Below are positions 12,710 to 24,400 of a stretch of 64,000 bases of DNA, in pieces. The notes under the pieces are model-generated. The model was given only the letters and a program-made list of their open reading frames with translations. It ran no database searches and was not told where the DNA came from. Source of the stretch: Molossus alvarezi (taxonomy: Eukaryota; Chordata; Mammalia; Chiroptera; Molossidae). The position numbers and the translations under genes were made by a program. The stretch's first letter is position 1; every line of letters begins with the position of its first letter. The DNA is taken from positions 93,186,501-93,250,500 of the forward strand of contig CM073885.1 of the NCBI GenBank assembly GCA_037176705.1, in the 5' to 3' direction.

Positions 12710-12934
12710 AAATGGGTGGTGGGTTAGGATGAATAAAGAGAGTGCTAGTTGAAGAAACCCAATGGCCTTCAAGGAGCTTCTAGGTGAGGGCTCAGAGGAA
12801 AGTGAGGATTATTAGAAGCTGGAAGGAATTTTGGTCTTCTATGTTGTGGAGAAAATTTTACCAGCCTACAACAAAGTTGAGAGGAAAGAAGATAAGTGAA
12901 TAAAAGGAAGCCAATAAGAAGAGAGAAAATACTA

Positions 12935-13305
12935 CCATTTTGTGAAAACATGGATACATCTTGAGAATATCATGTTAAACTAAACAGGTCAGACAGAAAA
13001 AGCCAAGAACCATATGATTTCACTAATATGTTGGATATAAAACCGAAAGTAACAAATGAGCAAACAAGACAAACAAGACCTCATAGACACAGATAATAGT
13101 ATGGTGGGTTCCAGAGGGAAAGGGGAGTGGGAGGAGGTAATAAGGCAAAGGGGTCAAATATATGGTGACAGAAGGAAATTTGACTTTGGGTGGTGAACAT
13201 GCAATGCATTATACAAATGATGTATTATAGAATTGTGCACTTGAAACCTATATAATTTTATTAACCAGTGTCACCTCAATAAATTTAATAAAGTTTATCA
13301 AAAGG
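12935..13305 (+). mobile_element. L1 3' end (L1MA/MB-like)
   Basis: Sense L1 tail. ACATGGATACATCTTGAG starts it. GTCAGACAGAAAAAGCC and ACCATATGATTTCACT follow, then GGTGGGTTCCAGAGGG, GAATTGTGCACTTGAAACC, and finally CCAGTGTCACCTCAATAAAT. These are classic final ORF2-to-3' UTR landmarks of mammalian-wide L1. It is truncated at its left end. Confidence 0.85.
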
Positions 13306-13504
13306 AATCAAGACTCATTGTGCTTGAAAACAAAACTGCTTCTCCTTTCAGCCTCTCCAAGATTTTCAAATTAGGAAGGCGTTTCCAAGCAAACATCAAT
13401 ATATAGAGAGAAGGTAAGATTCTTGGTTATAATCACAGAAAGACATAGGCAGTGTTATGGAATAGTAAGAAGCTAGGACAATTCCAGGACAAGCAGAATA
13501 GGAA

Positions 13505-14160
13505 AACTGAGACAGATAGTTACACAGCAGTTTGCAGCCACCTAGTAAATCTTACCTTCCCTAACCAAGGACACTTAAGAGTAAATGGTTTGCCCTTCTC
13601 CTCCCCAGCCAGATGGTAAATAGCTTAGATCACACTGCTGAAGGAGACAGATAACAGAAATCCAATTAGTGCTATTCGCCAACCACGCCCAAGGACAGAC
13701 AAATTAAAGGAATAAATCTCATTTTGGTACATCAGTATAAAGTTGATGAATATTCTATTGATCCAGTCCTAAATGCCTAGCCTTTAAAACCCCTGAAAAT
13801 GAATGTCCCTGTGCACACTTTCCCTCCAGGGAGCACATCAGTGCCATTCCCTTCCCTCTCTCCTTCCCACACAGGCATGTATCTCCTAAACTCCAAGGGA
13901 CCCCACGAGATTGCATCCAGGGGAGCAATGGGCAGTGGCAGCTCATCCAAGGCCCCCTTTTCCCTGACTTCCGGTGAAGCAAAGCAGCCCAGCCTAAGCT
14001 CTCCTCGTGCTTCTTCTAGGCTCTTCCTTGTTTCTCTGTCCTAAGTGTGTTTTTGCTGAGACCAATAAATTCTTGCTTGCTTTTCTACATTTGTCTTTTG
14101 ATTGAAATATTTTCTTCAAGAAGACAAGAACCAAGATCTCATCGTCTACTCACAGGTAAC
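13505..14160 (+). mobile_element. Probable solo ERV LTR
   Basis: The right part resembles the R-U5 region of a class I endogenous retrovirus LTR. AATAAATTCTTGCTTGC (polyadenylation signal region) is at about 14064. It is followed by TTGTCTTTTGATTGAAAT and AGAAGACAAGAACCAAGATCTC. A CT-rich U3-like segment with GC content above the surroundings precedes it at 13750-14040. No primer-binding site, gag, pol or env sequence follows, so this reads as a solo LTR. The left boundary is uncertain. Open frames of 75-81 residues here are chance frames in the GC-richer U3-like part. Confidence 0.6.
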
Positions 14161-14830
14161 AGCAGTGTCTCAGAGAACTATTTGGTCATATAAAAGGTTC
14201 TCTTAAAATGTTAAAAGCATGCATGCCTTACAGATTTCCTCCCTTATAAAGTCAAGGATGGGGGGTCAGTTAGAAGATGGTGTCCTTGAACCTAATCAGG
14301 AAATAATGAGCTTTTCTTTTTCTTATATCTGTAAGCTCACTCAAAGCATCATTAGAATACAACCAGCACATAATACAGTTGTAGTCATTTATTTTGCTAC
14401 TTATGCATGTTTTTATTTTCCTCTGTGGTCATAAAAACAATTACATAAACTTGTAAAATCTGTAATTGGTATATATCACGAAACAAGCAAAATATGATGA
14501 TCTAAAACAGAAAGGCAGCTAAAGGGCTTTACTCAGAAATGATCAAATTTTCTAGGTAACTATCTGTCAGAACTCAATCCCCAGTGAAAATCTGACCAAA
14601 AATTTTTCCATAATTCATTAGGTTATGACACTGTATGACTTTATAAGCTCTGACTGATAAAACATACTTATTAAAGAGATTACTAAACCATGATTAGAAA
14701 TATTGAGTACTTGTTTATGTCACATGTTTTTTTAATTATGTAGACATTTTCTTAAAAACAAGAATATAGCAACTCAGTTTGATTAGAGTTCCTTTACCTC
14801 TCAGCTAAAAGACACTTTCAACTATCTGTC
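14161..14830. other. Unassigned AT-rich DNA
   Basis: I recognised no gene, repeat or regulatory structure. Confidence 0.5.
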
Positions 14831-15087
14831 ATGCCTAAGCATTCTTTTATACATATATATAATTTTTTTTTATTGATATTAGAGAGACAGAGAGAGGAAG
14901 TGAGAAGGAGAGAGATAGAAACATCAATGAGAGAAAACATCGATTGGCTGCCTCCTGCATACCCAGCACTGGGGATCAGGCCCACAATCTGGGCATGTGC
15001 CCTGACTGGGAATCAAACCAGTGACCTCCTGGTGCATGGGTTGATGCTCAACCACTGAGCCACACTGGTTGGGGATGCCTAAGCATT
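14831..15087 (-). mobile_element. VES-type SINE, complete, with target duplication
   Basis: Antisense class 2 copy occupying about 14844-15074. The plus strand shows the GA-rich tract, GATTGGCTGCCTCCTGCAT, GGGAATCAAACCAGTGACC and CAACCACTGAGCCACACTGG. The perfect 13-bp duplication ATGCCTAAGCATT flanks it at 14831-14843 and 15075-15087. Confidence 0.95.
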
Positions 15088-15247
15088 ATTAATTGTTGAA
15101 GTTGGATAATGAGATTTGTTATACTATTCTCTCTAACCTGATGAATTATGAATTGCTTGACAATATTCATGATAAAAAGTACTTTAAAGGGTGTATCATT
15201 TTGGTAATTTAAAATATGCATTTTGGGAAATAGTTTTTTTTGCAATC

Positions 15248-15330
15248 TATACAAGTTTACATTTGATAGTATAAAAGTTGTTATAGGCTGTTATACAAGT
15301 TTACATTTGATAGTATAAAAGTTGTTAGGC
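15248..15330. repeat. 44-bp tandem duplication
   Basis: A unit starting TATACAAGTTTACATTTG occurs at 15248-15291 and again from 15292. The second copy ends AGTTGTTAGGCTG, lacking two bases (TA) relative to the first (AGTTGTTATAGGCTG). Otherwise the copies agree, so the duplication is recent. Confidence 0.92.
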
Positions 15331-15474
15331 TGAAATGCTTCCTTTCACATGTTCTATATGGAAGTAAAAATCAATAATGCAATAATAAAAATTAAACTCC
15401 AAATAAAATTGTTTACAAATAAAATATAGGTTTGCTCATAAGAATCTTAAAGATGTTGTCCAGTAGTCAACTTA

Positions 15475-15684
15475 GCCCTGGTCAGTGTGACTCAGTGTTT
15501 GGAGCATCGGTCCTAACACTAAAGGGTCACTGATTTGATTCCCAGGCACATACTTGGGTTGTGGGTTCAATCTCTGGCCTAGTAGGGTGCATGCGGGAGG
15601 TAGCAAATTGCTGTGTCTCTCTCACATCAATCTATCTCTCTCTGAAAATCGATGGAAACAATATATTTAGGTGAGGATTAACCA
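15475..15684 (+). mobile_element. VES-type SINE, class 3
   Basis: Sense copy starting GCCCTGGTCAGTGTGACTC. It carries the class 3 feature of two successive GGTTNGAT-like blocks (TGATTTGATTCCC and GTGGGTTCAATCTC). The body ends AATCGATGGAAACAATATATT followed by GTGAGGATTA, then an A/T-rich tail that has become an AAT microsatellite. A weak target duplication is AGTCAACTTA at 15465-15474 versus AGTTACCTTA at 15711-15720. Confidence 0.88.
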
Positions 15685-15710
15685 AATAATAATAATAATA
15701 ATAATAATAA
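15685..15710. repeat. (AAT)n microsatellite in a SINE tail
   Basis: About eight AAT units directly follow the SINE body and end at the presumed target duplication. It is therefore derived from the retroposon tail. Confidence 0.95.
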
Positions 15711-15799
15711 AGTTACCTTAAAGGAAAGGCTTATTTCAATGAGACTTGTGGGTACAGTTTTTTCTCTAATGAACTGAATCACAATAACATTCATGGGAA

Positions 15800-15929
15800 A
15801 ACCACATAATTTTTTTTTATAGAATACAATTTATTTGTGCATGTGGTTTGTATCATGAAATTTACATTTAAGGTTATTATTGATAGGTACACATTAATTG
15901 CCCTTTTTATTCATTCAACCACATAATTT
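15800..15929 (-). mobile_element. 104-bp retroposed fragment from the start of L1 ORF2
   Basis: The sequence AACCACATAATTT flanks a 104-bp insert (15813-15916) on both sides, at 15800-15812 and 15917-15929. On the minus strand the insert runs from a segment matching the L1 ORF2 start region (CTATCAATAATAACCTTAAA, then TGTAAAT, the SIITLNVN codons). It continues into non-L1-like sequence containing AAATAAATTG and ends in an A run. Duplication, A tail and polyadenylation-like signal all mark a retroposition event from a very short, early-terminated transcript. Confidence 0.75.
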
Positions 15930-16484
15930 AAAAAAATAATTTTATGAGGGGAAAACACCAATTTGGTATTAATTGGACAGATACTACAAAATGAAGTCTT
16001 TAGTCCTGTAATTCCCAAGAGCAGACAGCAAGCTGAAGAAACTTCTCAGTTACAACACATAGGCTATTTCCATTGAAAAGAGAGGAAGACTTGGAGGTTC
16101 AAAGTAAGAGCCTAAAGGTCAGAGACCAGAGTTGTCCCACAATATAATGGTTATTCTTGCCTCACCATTATAGATCGTCTCATCATTGTATTTGGTTATG
16201 TACAAAACAGATTACTTCTCTCTTTAGTTCCCACATCTCCATATATAAAGAAACTAATTGAAGCACTGTGATCATGAACCACAACTGAGGTGGCTTATCT
16301 CCAACTCCACTATCCTAGATCTTAAGTCTAAGCTCCAGGCTGTAATGGATTGAGAACCCTGAGGGTCTTTCGAGAGCATAAATGCATTTTTCACTTGGAA
16401 GAAAAGTACTTTGTTATAGTCAGAGAAAGGACTGGGCAGTGGTACATTGTGTTTTTAAAAAATGGTCCCAAGCAATGTACTAGT
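15930..16484. other. Unassigned DNA
   Basis: I recognised no gene or repeat. A weak MIR-like feel around 16060-16130 is too decayed to call. Confidence 0.45.
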
Positions 16485-17333
16485 CCCTCATTTCCCTAAT
16501 GATTAGTGATGTTGAGCAACTTTTCTTGTGTCTGTTGCCATATGTATGTCCTTTTTGGAAGAAGGTCTATTCAGTTCCTCTACCTTTTTAAAATTAGAAT
16601 GTTTGTTTGTTTTGCCCTGTGTTGTAGGACTTATATATTTTGAATATTAACCCCTTACCACATATATGATTTGCAAATATTTTCTCCCATTCTGTGGTTG
16701 CCTTTTCATTTTGTTGATGGTTTCCTTTTCCGAGCAGAAGCTTTTTAATTTGATGTAGTCCCACTTGTTCATTTTTGCTTTTGCTGTCTTTGCTTTTGCT
16801 ATCAAAATTTTAAAAATCATTCCTAAGACAGATGCCAGGGAGCTTATCCTCATGTTTCCTTCTAGGAGTTTTAAAATTTCAGGTTTTATCTTAAAATATT
16901 TAATCCACTTCAAGTTGATTTTTGGGTATAGTATAAGTAATGGTCCAGTTTAATTTTTTTCATGTGGATATCCAAGTTTCATAACAGCATTTATAGAGGA
17001 GACTGTCCTTTCCTGATCATATATTCTTGACTCCACAGTCATAAATTAATTGGACAATTATGGGTAGGTTTATTTCTTATTCTCTATTCTGTTCCATTGA
17101 TCTGTCTATTTTTATGCCAATACCCTACTGTTTTGGTGACTATAGCTTTGTAATATAATTTGAAAGCAGGTTGTGTGATCCCTCCAACTTTGTTCTTCTT
17201 TCTCAAGGATTGTTTTGATTATTTGGGGTCTTTTGTGGTTCCATAGAAATTTTAGAGGTCCCCCTCCCAATTCCTTGAAAAATGCCATTGAAGTTTTGAT
17301 ATAAAATAGCATTTCATCTGTAGATTGATGAGT

Positions 17334-17420
17334 AGTATGAACATTTTATTTTATTTATTTATTTTTTTTATCCTCAACCGAGGACATTTTTTTTTAATTT
17401 TTTTTGCTCAGGTAGAGTGG

Positions 17421-17472
<52 letters not shown>

Positions 17473-17645
17473 TCGACGTGAAAGGGACACAACGAGTGGC
17501 TGCCACCCGCACGATCAACCAGGGCAGGGGACAAACTACAATCGAGATACATGCCCTTAGCGGGAACCGAACCCTGGTCTCTCTGGACTGAAGGCTGATG
17601 CTTTAACCGCTGAGCCAAACCGGCCAGGGCAGTATGAACATTTTA
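17334..17645 (-). mobile_element. VES-type SINE inserted in L1, perfect target duplication
   Basis: Antisense class 1 copy at 17349-17630. The 15-bp duplication AGTATGAACATTTTA is perfect at 17334-17348 and 17631-17645. The head (minus) is GCCCTGGCCGGTTTGGCTCA, with an intact A box. The internal GA tract has expanded to a microsatellite. A second T run inside the 3' part separates TCCTCAACCGAGGA from the body. By its duplication this is one of the youngest copies in the window. Confidence 0.96.
17422..17468. repeat. (GA)n microsatellite inside a VES SINE
   Basis: More than 20 GA units arise from the SINE's own GA-rich segment. Chance Arg-Glu and Leu-Ser frames on the two strands come from this tract. 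Confidence 0.96.
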
Positions 17646-17863
17646 ACAATATTAATTAGCACAGCATATCTCTTCACTTCTTTGCATCTTCAATTACTTT
17701 CACCACTGTCTTAGAGTTTTCAGCATACAGATCATTCACCTTCTTGGTTAAGTATTTTATTATTTTTGGTAATATTGTAAGTGAGGTTGTTTTCTTAACT
17801 TCTCAGTCTGATTCTCTGTTGTTAGTGCATAGAAATGCAACAAATTTCTGAATAAAAATTTCA

Positions 17864-18118
17864 TATCCTACATCTTTTTAAATTTTTTTAATTGAATTTT
17901 GAGAGAGAGAGAGGAAGGGAGAGGGAGAGAGAAAGAGAAACATTGATGAGAGAGAGAAGCATCAACATTGATTAACTACCTCCTGCATGCCCCCTATCAG
18001 GGATCAAGCCCACAATCCTGCCATGTGCCCTGACTGGGAATTGAACCAGCAACCTCTTGGTGCATGGATCAATATGCAACCACTGAGCCACACCAGCTGG
18101 GCTGTATCTTACATCTTT
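17864..18118 (-). mobile_element. VES-type SINE inserted in L1
   Basis: Antisense class 2 copy at 17878-18103. The plus strand shows the GA tract, TACCTCCTGCATGCCCC, GGGAATTGAACCAGCAACC and CAACCACTGAGCCACACCAG. The target duplication TATCCTACATCTTT at 17864-17877 matches TATCTTACATCTTT at 18105-18118 with one mismatch. The interrupted L1 resumes on the far side. Confidence 0.94.
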
Positions 18119-19234
18119 ATTGAATTAATTTATTAGTTCTAACAATGTTTTTTATAGATTTTTGATGGTTTTCTATATACAGTATCATATCAGATAGAAA
18201 TAGAGATGATTATACTTTTTATTTGATTTGTATGCCTTTTATTTCTTTTTATTGCCTAATTTCACTGGCCAGGACTTCTGATACTTTAATAAAAGTGACA
18301 GGAGTGGACATCATTGTCTTATTCCTGATAGTGGAGGAAATGTTCTTAGCTTTCACCATTGAGTATGTTAGCCATGGGCTTGTCAAATAGGCATTTATTA
18401 CGTTGAAGTTCATTCTCTCTATACCCAGTTTGAGAGTTTTATCATGAAAGAATGTGGATTTTTTTCAAATGCTTTTTTTTTTCTGGATCTATTAAAATGA
18501 TCATAGAGAATGTATCCTTAATTTTGTTCATGTGATGTATTATACTGATTGACTTGCAGATGTTGAACCATCCTTGCATCTCCAGAAGAAATCTCACTTC
18601 ACCATGTGGCATGATCCTTTAAACATATTTTTGAATTTGGTTTGCTAATGCTTTGTTGAGGATATTCACATCTATGTCCATCATGGATATATTGGTCTGT
18701 CATTTTCTTTTCTGGTGGTGTCCTTGTCTGGCTTTTGTATCAGGGTAATGCTAACCTCATAAAATTAATTTGCAAGTTTTCCTTCCTCTTCAATTTTTTT
18801 TGGAAGAGTTTAAGAAGAATTGGTATTAGTTCTTCTGAAAGTGTATGGTAGAATTCACCAGGAAAGAAATCTGGTCCCAGACTTTTCTTTGTTGAGATAT
18901 TTTTGATTACTAATTCCATTTCCTTTTTAGTAATTGGTATGTTGAGATTTTTCTATTTCTTTATGATTCAATCGTGGTAGGTTATATGTTTCTAAGATTT
19001 ATCTATTTGTTATAGGCTGTCCAAATTGTTGGCATTTAAATTCTCATAGTAGTTTCTTATGATCCTTTTTATTTCCATGGTATCCGTTTTAATGTCTTCT
19101 CTTTTATTTCAAATTTTATTTCCTTGAGTCTGCGCTCTGTTGTTTTCTCAATTTGTCTAGATAAAAGTTTGTCTATTTTATCTTTTTCAAAAATCAGTTT
19201 TTTTTTCATTAATCTCTTATATTGTCTTCTTAGA

Positions 19235-20345
19235 CTGCATTGCATTCACGTCAACTCTGACCTTTCTTACAAACACATGCCACATAACAATGTTTCAGTC
19301 AATGAAACATATACTAAGGTGGTCCCATAAGATTAAATGAAGTTCACTTTCCTGTAAGAAATGGAAGAATAATGTGGTTCAGAATAATTTTCTTTTCTCT
19401 GATGGGAGAAGTGATCTGTAGGGCTTGGCAATGAATTCCCTCTCACTTACAGCACCTTAAATTTGTGTGTACAGATTACCTCCCAATCAGTCAGCCACTG
19501 ACCTGTTTCAGAACAGAGGAGCCTGTCTCTCCAGTGTAACATATTCTGAGGGCACTACAGCCTTCCAGGTCTAGCTTGATGGTCTTCAGAATACTTTGCT
19601 GCAAATTCTTTGTTGAGGACGTATGACCTTGTACAAGGACACAGGTCCACAGGAGCTGCAGTACCAGTTCTACTGTTCATGTCACTATCATTTTAGTAGA
19701 AGCTTTCTGGGACAGTATGAAGGCAGCCTGTCCCTGTACTTCAGAAATATGTTCAGGTTGTAATGATATAGAGCATGGATAAGTCTTATTTCTTCCACCA
19801 ATTCAATGCCAGTGAGAGCCTTTTGGGCCAGATAAAGTCAATGGAACCAAAACAAATTTTTAAAGTCAAAATATCGAGTCCTCAGTTCTATACCCTCTCC
19901 ATGTTTACCCTTTTTAAAATGAATATCACAAAATTCTTTAATCTGGTAATGTTCCAACATGCAATAGCTAAAACCACATCACTGTGACAATCTCCTATGT
20001 TTATTTATCTCTACCTTGATTTTTATTCCTACAATCCTCAGGCCACCTTTAACTCCTTTCTGACAGTCATTATTATAATTATCTATGCTTTACCCAGCCA
20101 GTTTGTCCTCAACACTTCTAATCAATCTAACCCACATTCTTGTTTATGGAACAGGATTGATAGCTTTGATATTCTATTACTGACCCTCTGGAAGGAAGCA
20201 GGGGAGGGCACATGGGACAGTGTTTACAAAGTCTACAGCAGTGCACAGCAATGTCTCAGCCTTCACAGTCACTCACCACTCTCTTACTGACTCACCCAGA
20301 GCAACTTCCAGTCCAGCAGCACCATTCACGTCAGTGCCCTATTGA
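19235..20345 (+). mobile_element. Possible ancient DNA-transposon-like repeat, two recognisable ends
   Basis: The left part (ATAACAATGTTTCAGTCAA and GGTGGTCCCATAAGATTA, about 19277-19336) and the right part (CAGTCACTCACCACTC, ACTGACTCACCCAGAGCAAC, TTCCAGTCCAGCAGC, about 20267-20320) both recall one mammalian interspersed repeat whose name I cannot state. They are in the same orientation. The 900 bp between them (about 19340-20230) is unassigned, and its 70- and 97-residue open frames show no known domain. The middle may be the element's decayed interior or an unrelated insertion. Confidence 0.4.
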
Positions 20346-20569
20346 AAGCTTTTGAAAGGCAGAATGAAATGTCCTCCAATCACTGAGTCTGGAGGAAGCG
20401 ACTGTCAGAGGAAGGGGGCCTAACAAAAAAGGCAAGAGATAAAAGCCCTAGAATGGGTGCTGGATTGACCCTGAGTCCCTGCAGCGCTTGTGCATATCAC
20501 AGTATGTTCCAATCTGAATGCAGTTTGAAGCTAAGAATCTGGCCAGGGCTGGATGCTATGTTCGGTAGT

Positions 20570-20790
20570 ATTTTTTAAAAATTCAAATATCAACTGTTTG
20601 TTGCTAGGATATAAAAATACAATCTACCTCTGTAATTGACCTTGTATCCTGCAACCTTGTAAACTCAGTATTCCTGGTAGCTTCTTAAAGATTCCTTATT
20701 CCTCTGTACAAGATTATTTCATCCTCAAATGGAAAAAAAAAAATGTTTTACTCCTTTCTTTCCAATATGTATTCCTATTATTTAAAAAGA
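20570..20790 (-). mobile_element. L1 ORF2 fragment, antisense, second copy
   Basis: The plus strand contains GACCTTGTATCCTGCAACC, then TTCTTAAAGATTCCTTATTC, then CTCCTTTCTTTCCAATATG. This is the antisense order around the reverse-transcriptase region. It overlaps ORF2 sequence already present in the copy at 16485-19215, so it is a separate insertion and not a displaced part of that element. Confidence 0.75.
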
Positions 20791-20954
20791 CAGAATAAGT
20801 TTGCAATGTTATAACAGAAAAAAATGATATGTTTTATATATTCCAATATCCAAGACAACTTTCTGGCTACACTAAACATGAGTAAGATAAATCTGGACCA
20901 GTACCTTTCAAATGTTTTGTTTTATTGTAGCCCAAAATAAGACATAATTTTATA

Positions 20955-21000
20955 TTGCAACACACTACACACACATGCACACACACACACATGCATGCAT
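20955..21000. repeat. (CA)n-rich microsatellite
   Basis: CA-rich run with ATGC interruptions, ending in ATGCATGCAT. Confidence 0.9.
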
Positions 21001-21179
21001 ACTTGACAAAAATTTTATGTATTTATCTAAAAGAATGTGTGAAACACTGGTATTTCCTAATATATTAAATTATATAATATTTAATTCTACTGTATTTTAA
21101 AATACTGCTCAAAACCCATTAAAATATATGCTAATGGGACACAACTTACTGTTTTTAAAGTAAAGTATTATAAACTCAT

Positions 21180-21430
21180 AGACATATCACCTCAATCTCT
21201 GTTGCTGTTTTCACTTCATCTTTGCATGTGTCTTCTCCCCTTTTTGTAAAGACACCACTCATCATATTTAGCCTGCCCTAAACTCAGGATATTTTCATAT
21301 TGAGATCCTTTACTAATTATATCTTCAAACACCGTATTTCCAAATAAGGTCACACATTCGGAGATTCCAATGATAGATTCCAGATGGACATGAAATGTGG
21401 AGGAACATTATTCAAGTCATTACATTTATA
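21180..21430 (+). mobile_element. MLT1-like MaLR LTR fragment, 3' part
   Basis: The segment has ATTTCCAAATAAGGTCACA, GACATGAAATGTGGAGGAAC and ATTCAAGTCATTACA, in the order of the MLT1-type LTR 3' end (the consensus has 'ccaaataaggtcacattc...ttcaacccattaca'). The LTR 5' half is not recognisable. Confidence 0.7.
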
Positions 21431-24400
21431 CTTGTTCTAGGTACTGTAATGTATAATAGATGAAAAGTGTAGCCATTGATTCTAATAAGCTCCCAAGAAC
21501 ATGAAATGAAGGAGTCTGTTTCCTAGACACTATTCCAAGGATTATTAACCAAGCAAGATAAAATGTCCTATATCTCCAAGAGGAAAACAGAGTAACCAGC
21601 CAAGATAGGCAAATTACTCATTCACTGAATGAGAGACTGAAGTCAATAGGTTGTCTTATGAACAGAGCAAGAATTCAATGGAGCAGTCAAGGCTGGTTTT
21701 GAAGTGCATTTGGGTTCAAAGTAAATGTAGGATAAAACGAGCACAGGCTCTCTGCAGTTGTTTTTGCCACGTGTGGCTTGGTTTCAATGCAACTACAACA
21801 TGTTCTTACAGAGGTCAAACCTTTGGAACACCAAGCCAATCCTTACTCTTAAGGAGCTTGAGTTCTCTAAGGAGAATATGCAATATCTTCGAAATTTGGA
21901 GATCATTTAATGCCATCATTCTCAAAATTCTGTGAACCATTTTAAAATAAAGAAATATCACCCTATCCTAAAATTTCTGATTTAGAATGTCCAGAGGATG
22001 GGAACCAACATACATGTTTGAAAAGTTTCACAGATGGCTAAGAGAACTACAAATTTAGGAGAGAAAGATAATTAAGAAAAATGCTGATCATGTCAATTTT
22101 ACCTTTATTAGAGTATTTCCTTTGGGATTTTATGTCAATGTCACAAATTGAAAATACTTATAAGAAAAAATATATATACACTTAGGAAAGTCAAATCAAG
22201 TCACACTGGTTACTATTACTGGGGATATAAAATACAACCCACTGCCCCTTCTCCAGTAGCACTTAGACTAAACTGCCAATAAGAAGGCCTAATGCTTATT
22301 TTTTATTACTCCCCATTTTGAGTTCATATTCTCAGCTTTCTTTCACATATTTTTCTATAGAAAGAATATTTTTCACATTTGTGTCTCCATTTTCATTATT
22401 CTTTGGAATTTCTGCAATTAGTAAGCAAAAATCTTATTTAATTTGACAATGGTATTTCTTAAGTTTCTGGAGTGTGATCAGCATGATCTTGGCATCTTCA
22501 TAATATTTTATGGAAGGTCATTAAGTGTCTTCCTCAGAGATGAAATACAACTTCATGTAGACACTAGATTTTTTTGACTTTGATGATGATGTCTGCTAAT
22601 AGTTTCCTAGTTTTCAAATTTGATAATACTTATCTATCTATTATCTATCTATCATCTATCTATCTATCTATCTATCATCTATCTATCTAATATTTCAGTC
22701 ACTAACATTGTTATCTTTCAGATCACATAAGTAAGAATTTCAAAACAAGTGGTATTTTATAAAGGCATTTTGCAAAAATGCCACCCCTGTTTTCACTTAT
22801 GATGCTCTCTTTCTTAAATCCGTAAGGAAACATTTAACAAAACTTCTCATAGGAAAGTCTTGTGTCATGGACAAATAGTTAAATAGATGCCAACTCTTCC
22901 AAAGCCAATGCTTGTTGATACTTGCTCCCTGGCTGGCAGAAGAACCCTTTACACAAATGCTAAGAGGTTTCTTGGCTCCACTATGCACTATAACTCACCC
23001 TGTTATGGATGAAAACAGCTGTTTTGTGATCATGGTCTGGACATTTGCCATATTGACATACTGAGTTAAAATCCCAACTTGCCTCTCAGCACTGCAGTTT
23101 AGTCTCTGGGCTATTGGATAATGAATGAAGAAGAGAATCCTTGGACTTTCTCTTTGAATTCATTGACTTTGATTCTCCTTTCTAATTTACAGTATGTTTT
23201 GTTCTTTATCAATAGCCAAATTTGTAGCACTATATAGCAATAAAATATCCTTTGAAATTTCATGTTTCCAAATCAAGATATTCAAAGATAACCACAGCCA
23301 TTATAAGTAAGCCCCCTTGACTACAATTCATGGTGACATATAACTTTACTGGCTCGTGATGAGCCCTTATTCCCAAATCATGTACAAAGCTGGTGTCTGC
23401 AGTTGGTTTGTATGCAATTTGAAGTCAATAAATGACCCTCAATACTAGTAATCATGTATTTGTAATGTACCCAAATACAGATCACTGCAGGAGAGACATC
23501 ATTGACAATTCCCTTACCTCCACAAATGTAAAACTTCATAAAATAAAATTGCATTTAAGTTTTTTAATCTTAAGGGATTTTTAATATCAAGTACACAAGA
23601 CACTCAAGGATACTGTATAATTATTCTCCAGAATAACATAAGCACATATCCTGAAATGATTCACATGGAGCAGTCCATTTTCAATTTAGATAATACCCTC
23701 ATATTCTCTTAATAATAGTAGGGATATTTAAAAGAGAAAATAACATAATGAGACACATTGGGAAGAATAAGAAAATCACTTCCTTTTGTAGAGATGCATC
23801 AATTTCCAGATTCCTTTGGATACAGTTACTATACTGTTATGAGATTTCACTAATCTTACCATTACACCATGGAACAATCCACTAATAACTCACTAAGGAT
23901 CATTAAACTTTATTTAAAGCACTTAGTGGTTTATCAAAGGAACAAAAATGTTAATACCATCTCCAAATGGACTCACAGAGCATGGAGATTCTCAAATCTG
24001 TCATCCAGATGAGGAAGACATGTATATGCATATGCATTTTGATCACTGAGTGTAATTAATGTCCATTTCCATTTAAAGAGTACAATTTATATTCTGCTCT
24101 TGTTTTTTTAGTACTCAAAGTCTGGGTTAGTTTTTAGGAAAACAATATTACCAAGCCTTTATCAATAAATCGTGATGCGGCATTGAAGAATATGTGAAAA
24201 TTTTTAGAGAGTTAAATATTCCCCAAACTTTAGGATTACTTTCAGACATGGACAAAGAGACATTCTACATATTTCTTGAAAATTTGAGTCATCATTTTTC
24301 CATACTAAATTGAACTCAAAGTCATAATATTGAACATTAAAAGAAAAGGGTGGTGAAGGGACCTTAATTGAGTTTCCAGGACATAATAATCCTACAGAAA

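Larger units (their letters stand above)
16485..19215 (-). mobile_element. L1 ORF2 fragment, antisense, split by two VES SINEs
   Basis: Reading the minus strand from right to left, the element runs from inside ORF2, after the endonuclease, through the reverse transcriptase to the ORF2 C-terminus. Landmarks on the plus strand are TTTTCTCCCATTCTGTGG and TTTAATTTGATGTAGTCCCA near 16700, GTTCCATTGATCTGTCTAT near 17095, AGTATGAACATTTTAACAAT across the first SINE, ATGTTGAACCATCCTTGCAT near 18570, and AGGGTAATGCTAACCTCAT near 18745. The minus-strand protein near 16700 retains [16 protein letters not shown]. The FADD active-site box near 18190 has decayed. VES copies sit at 17349-17630 and 17878-18103. 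Both the 3' UTR and the 5' half of the element are missing. Confidence 0.93.

Noticed and set aside
20540..20556. CTGGCCAGGGCTGG as an additional SINE head
   Set aside because: No A box, anticodon region or body on either side. The match is to a short common string only.
20570..20790. Continuation of the antisense L1 at 16485-19215
   Set aside because: It repeats an ORF2 segment already present in that element, so it must be a separate insertion.
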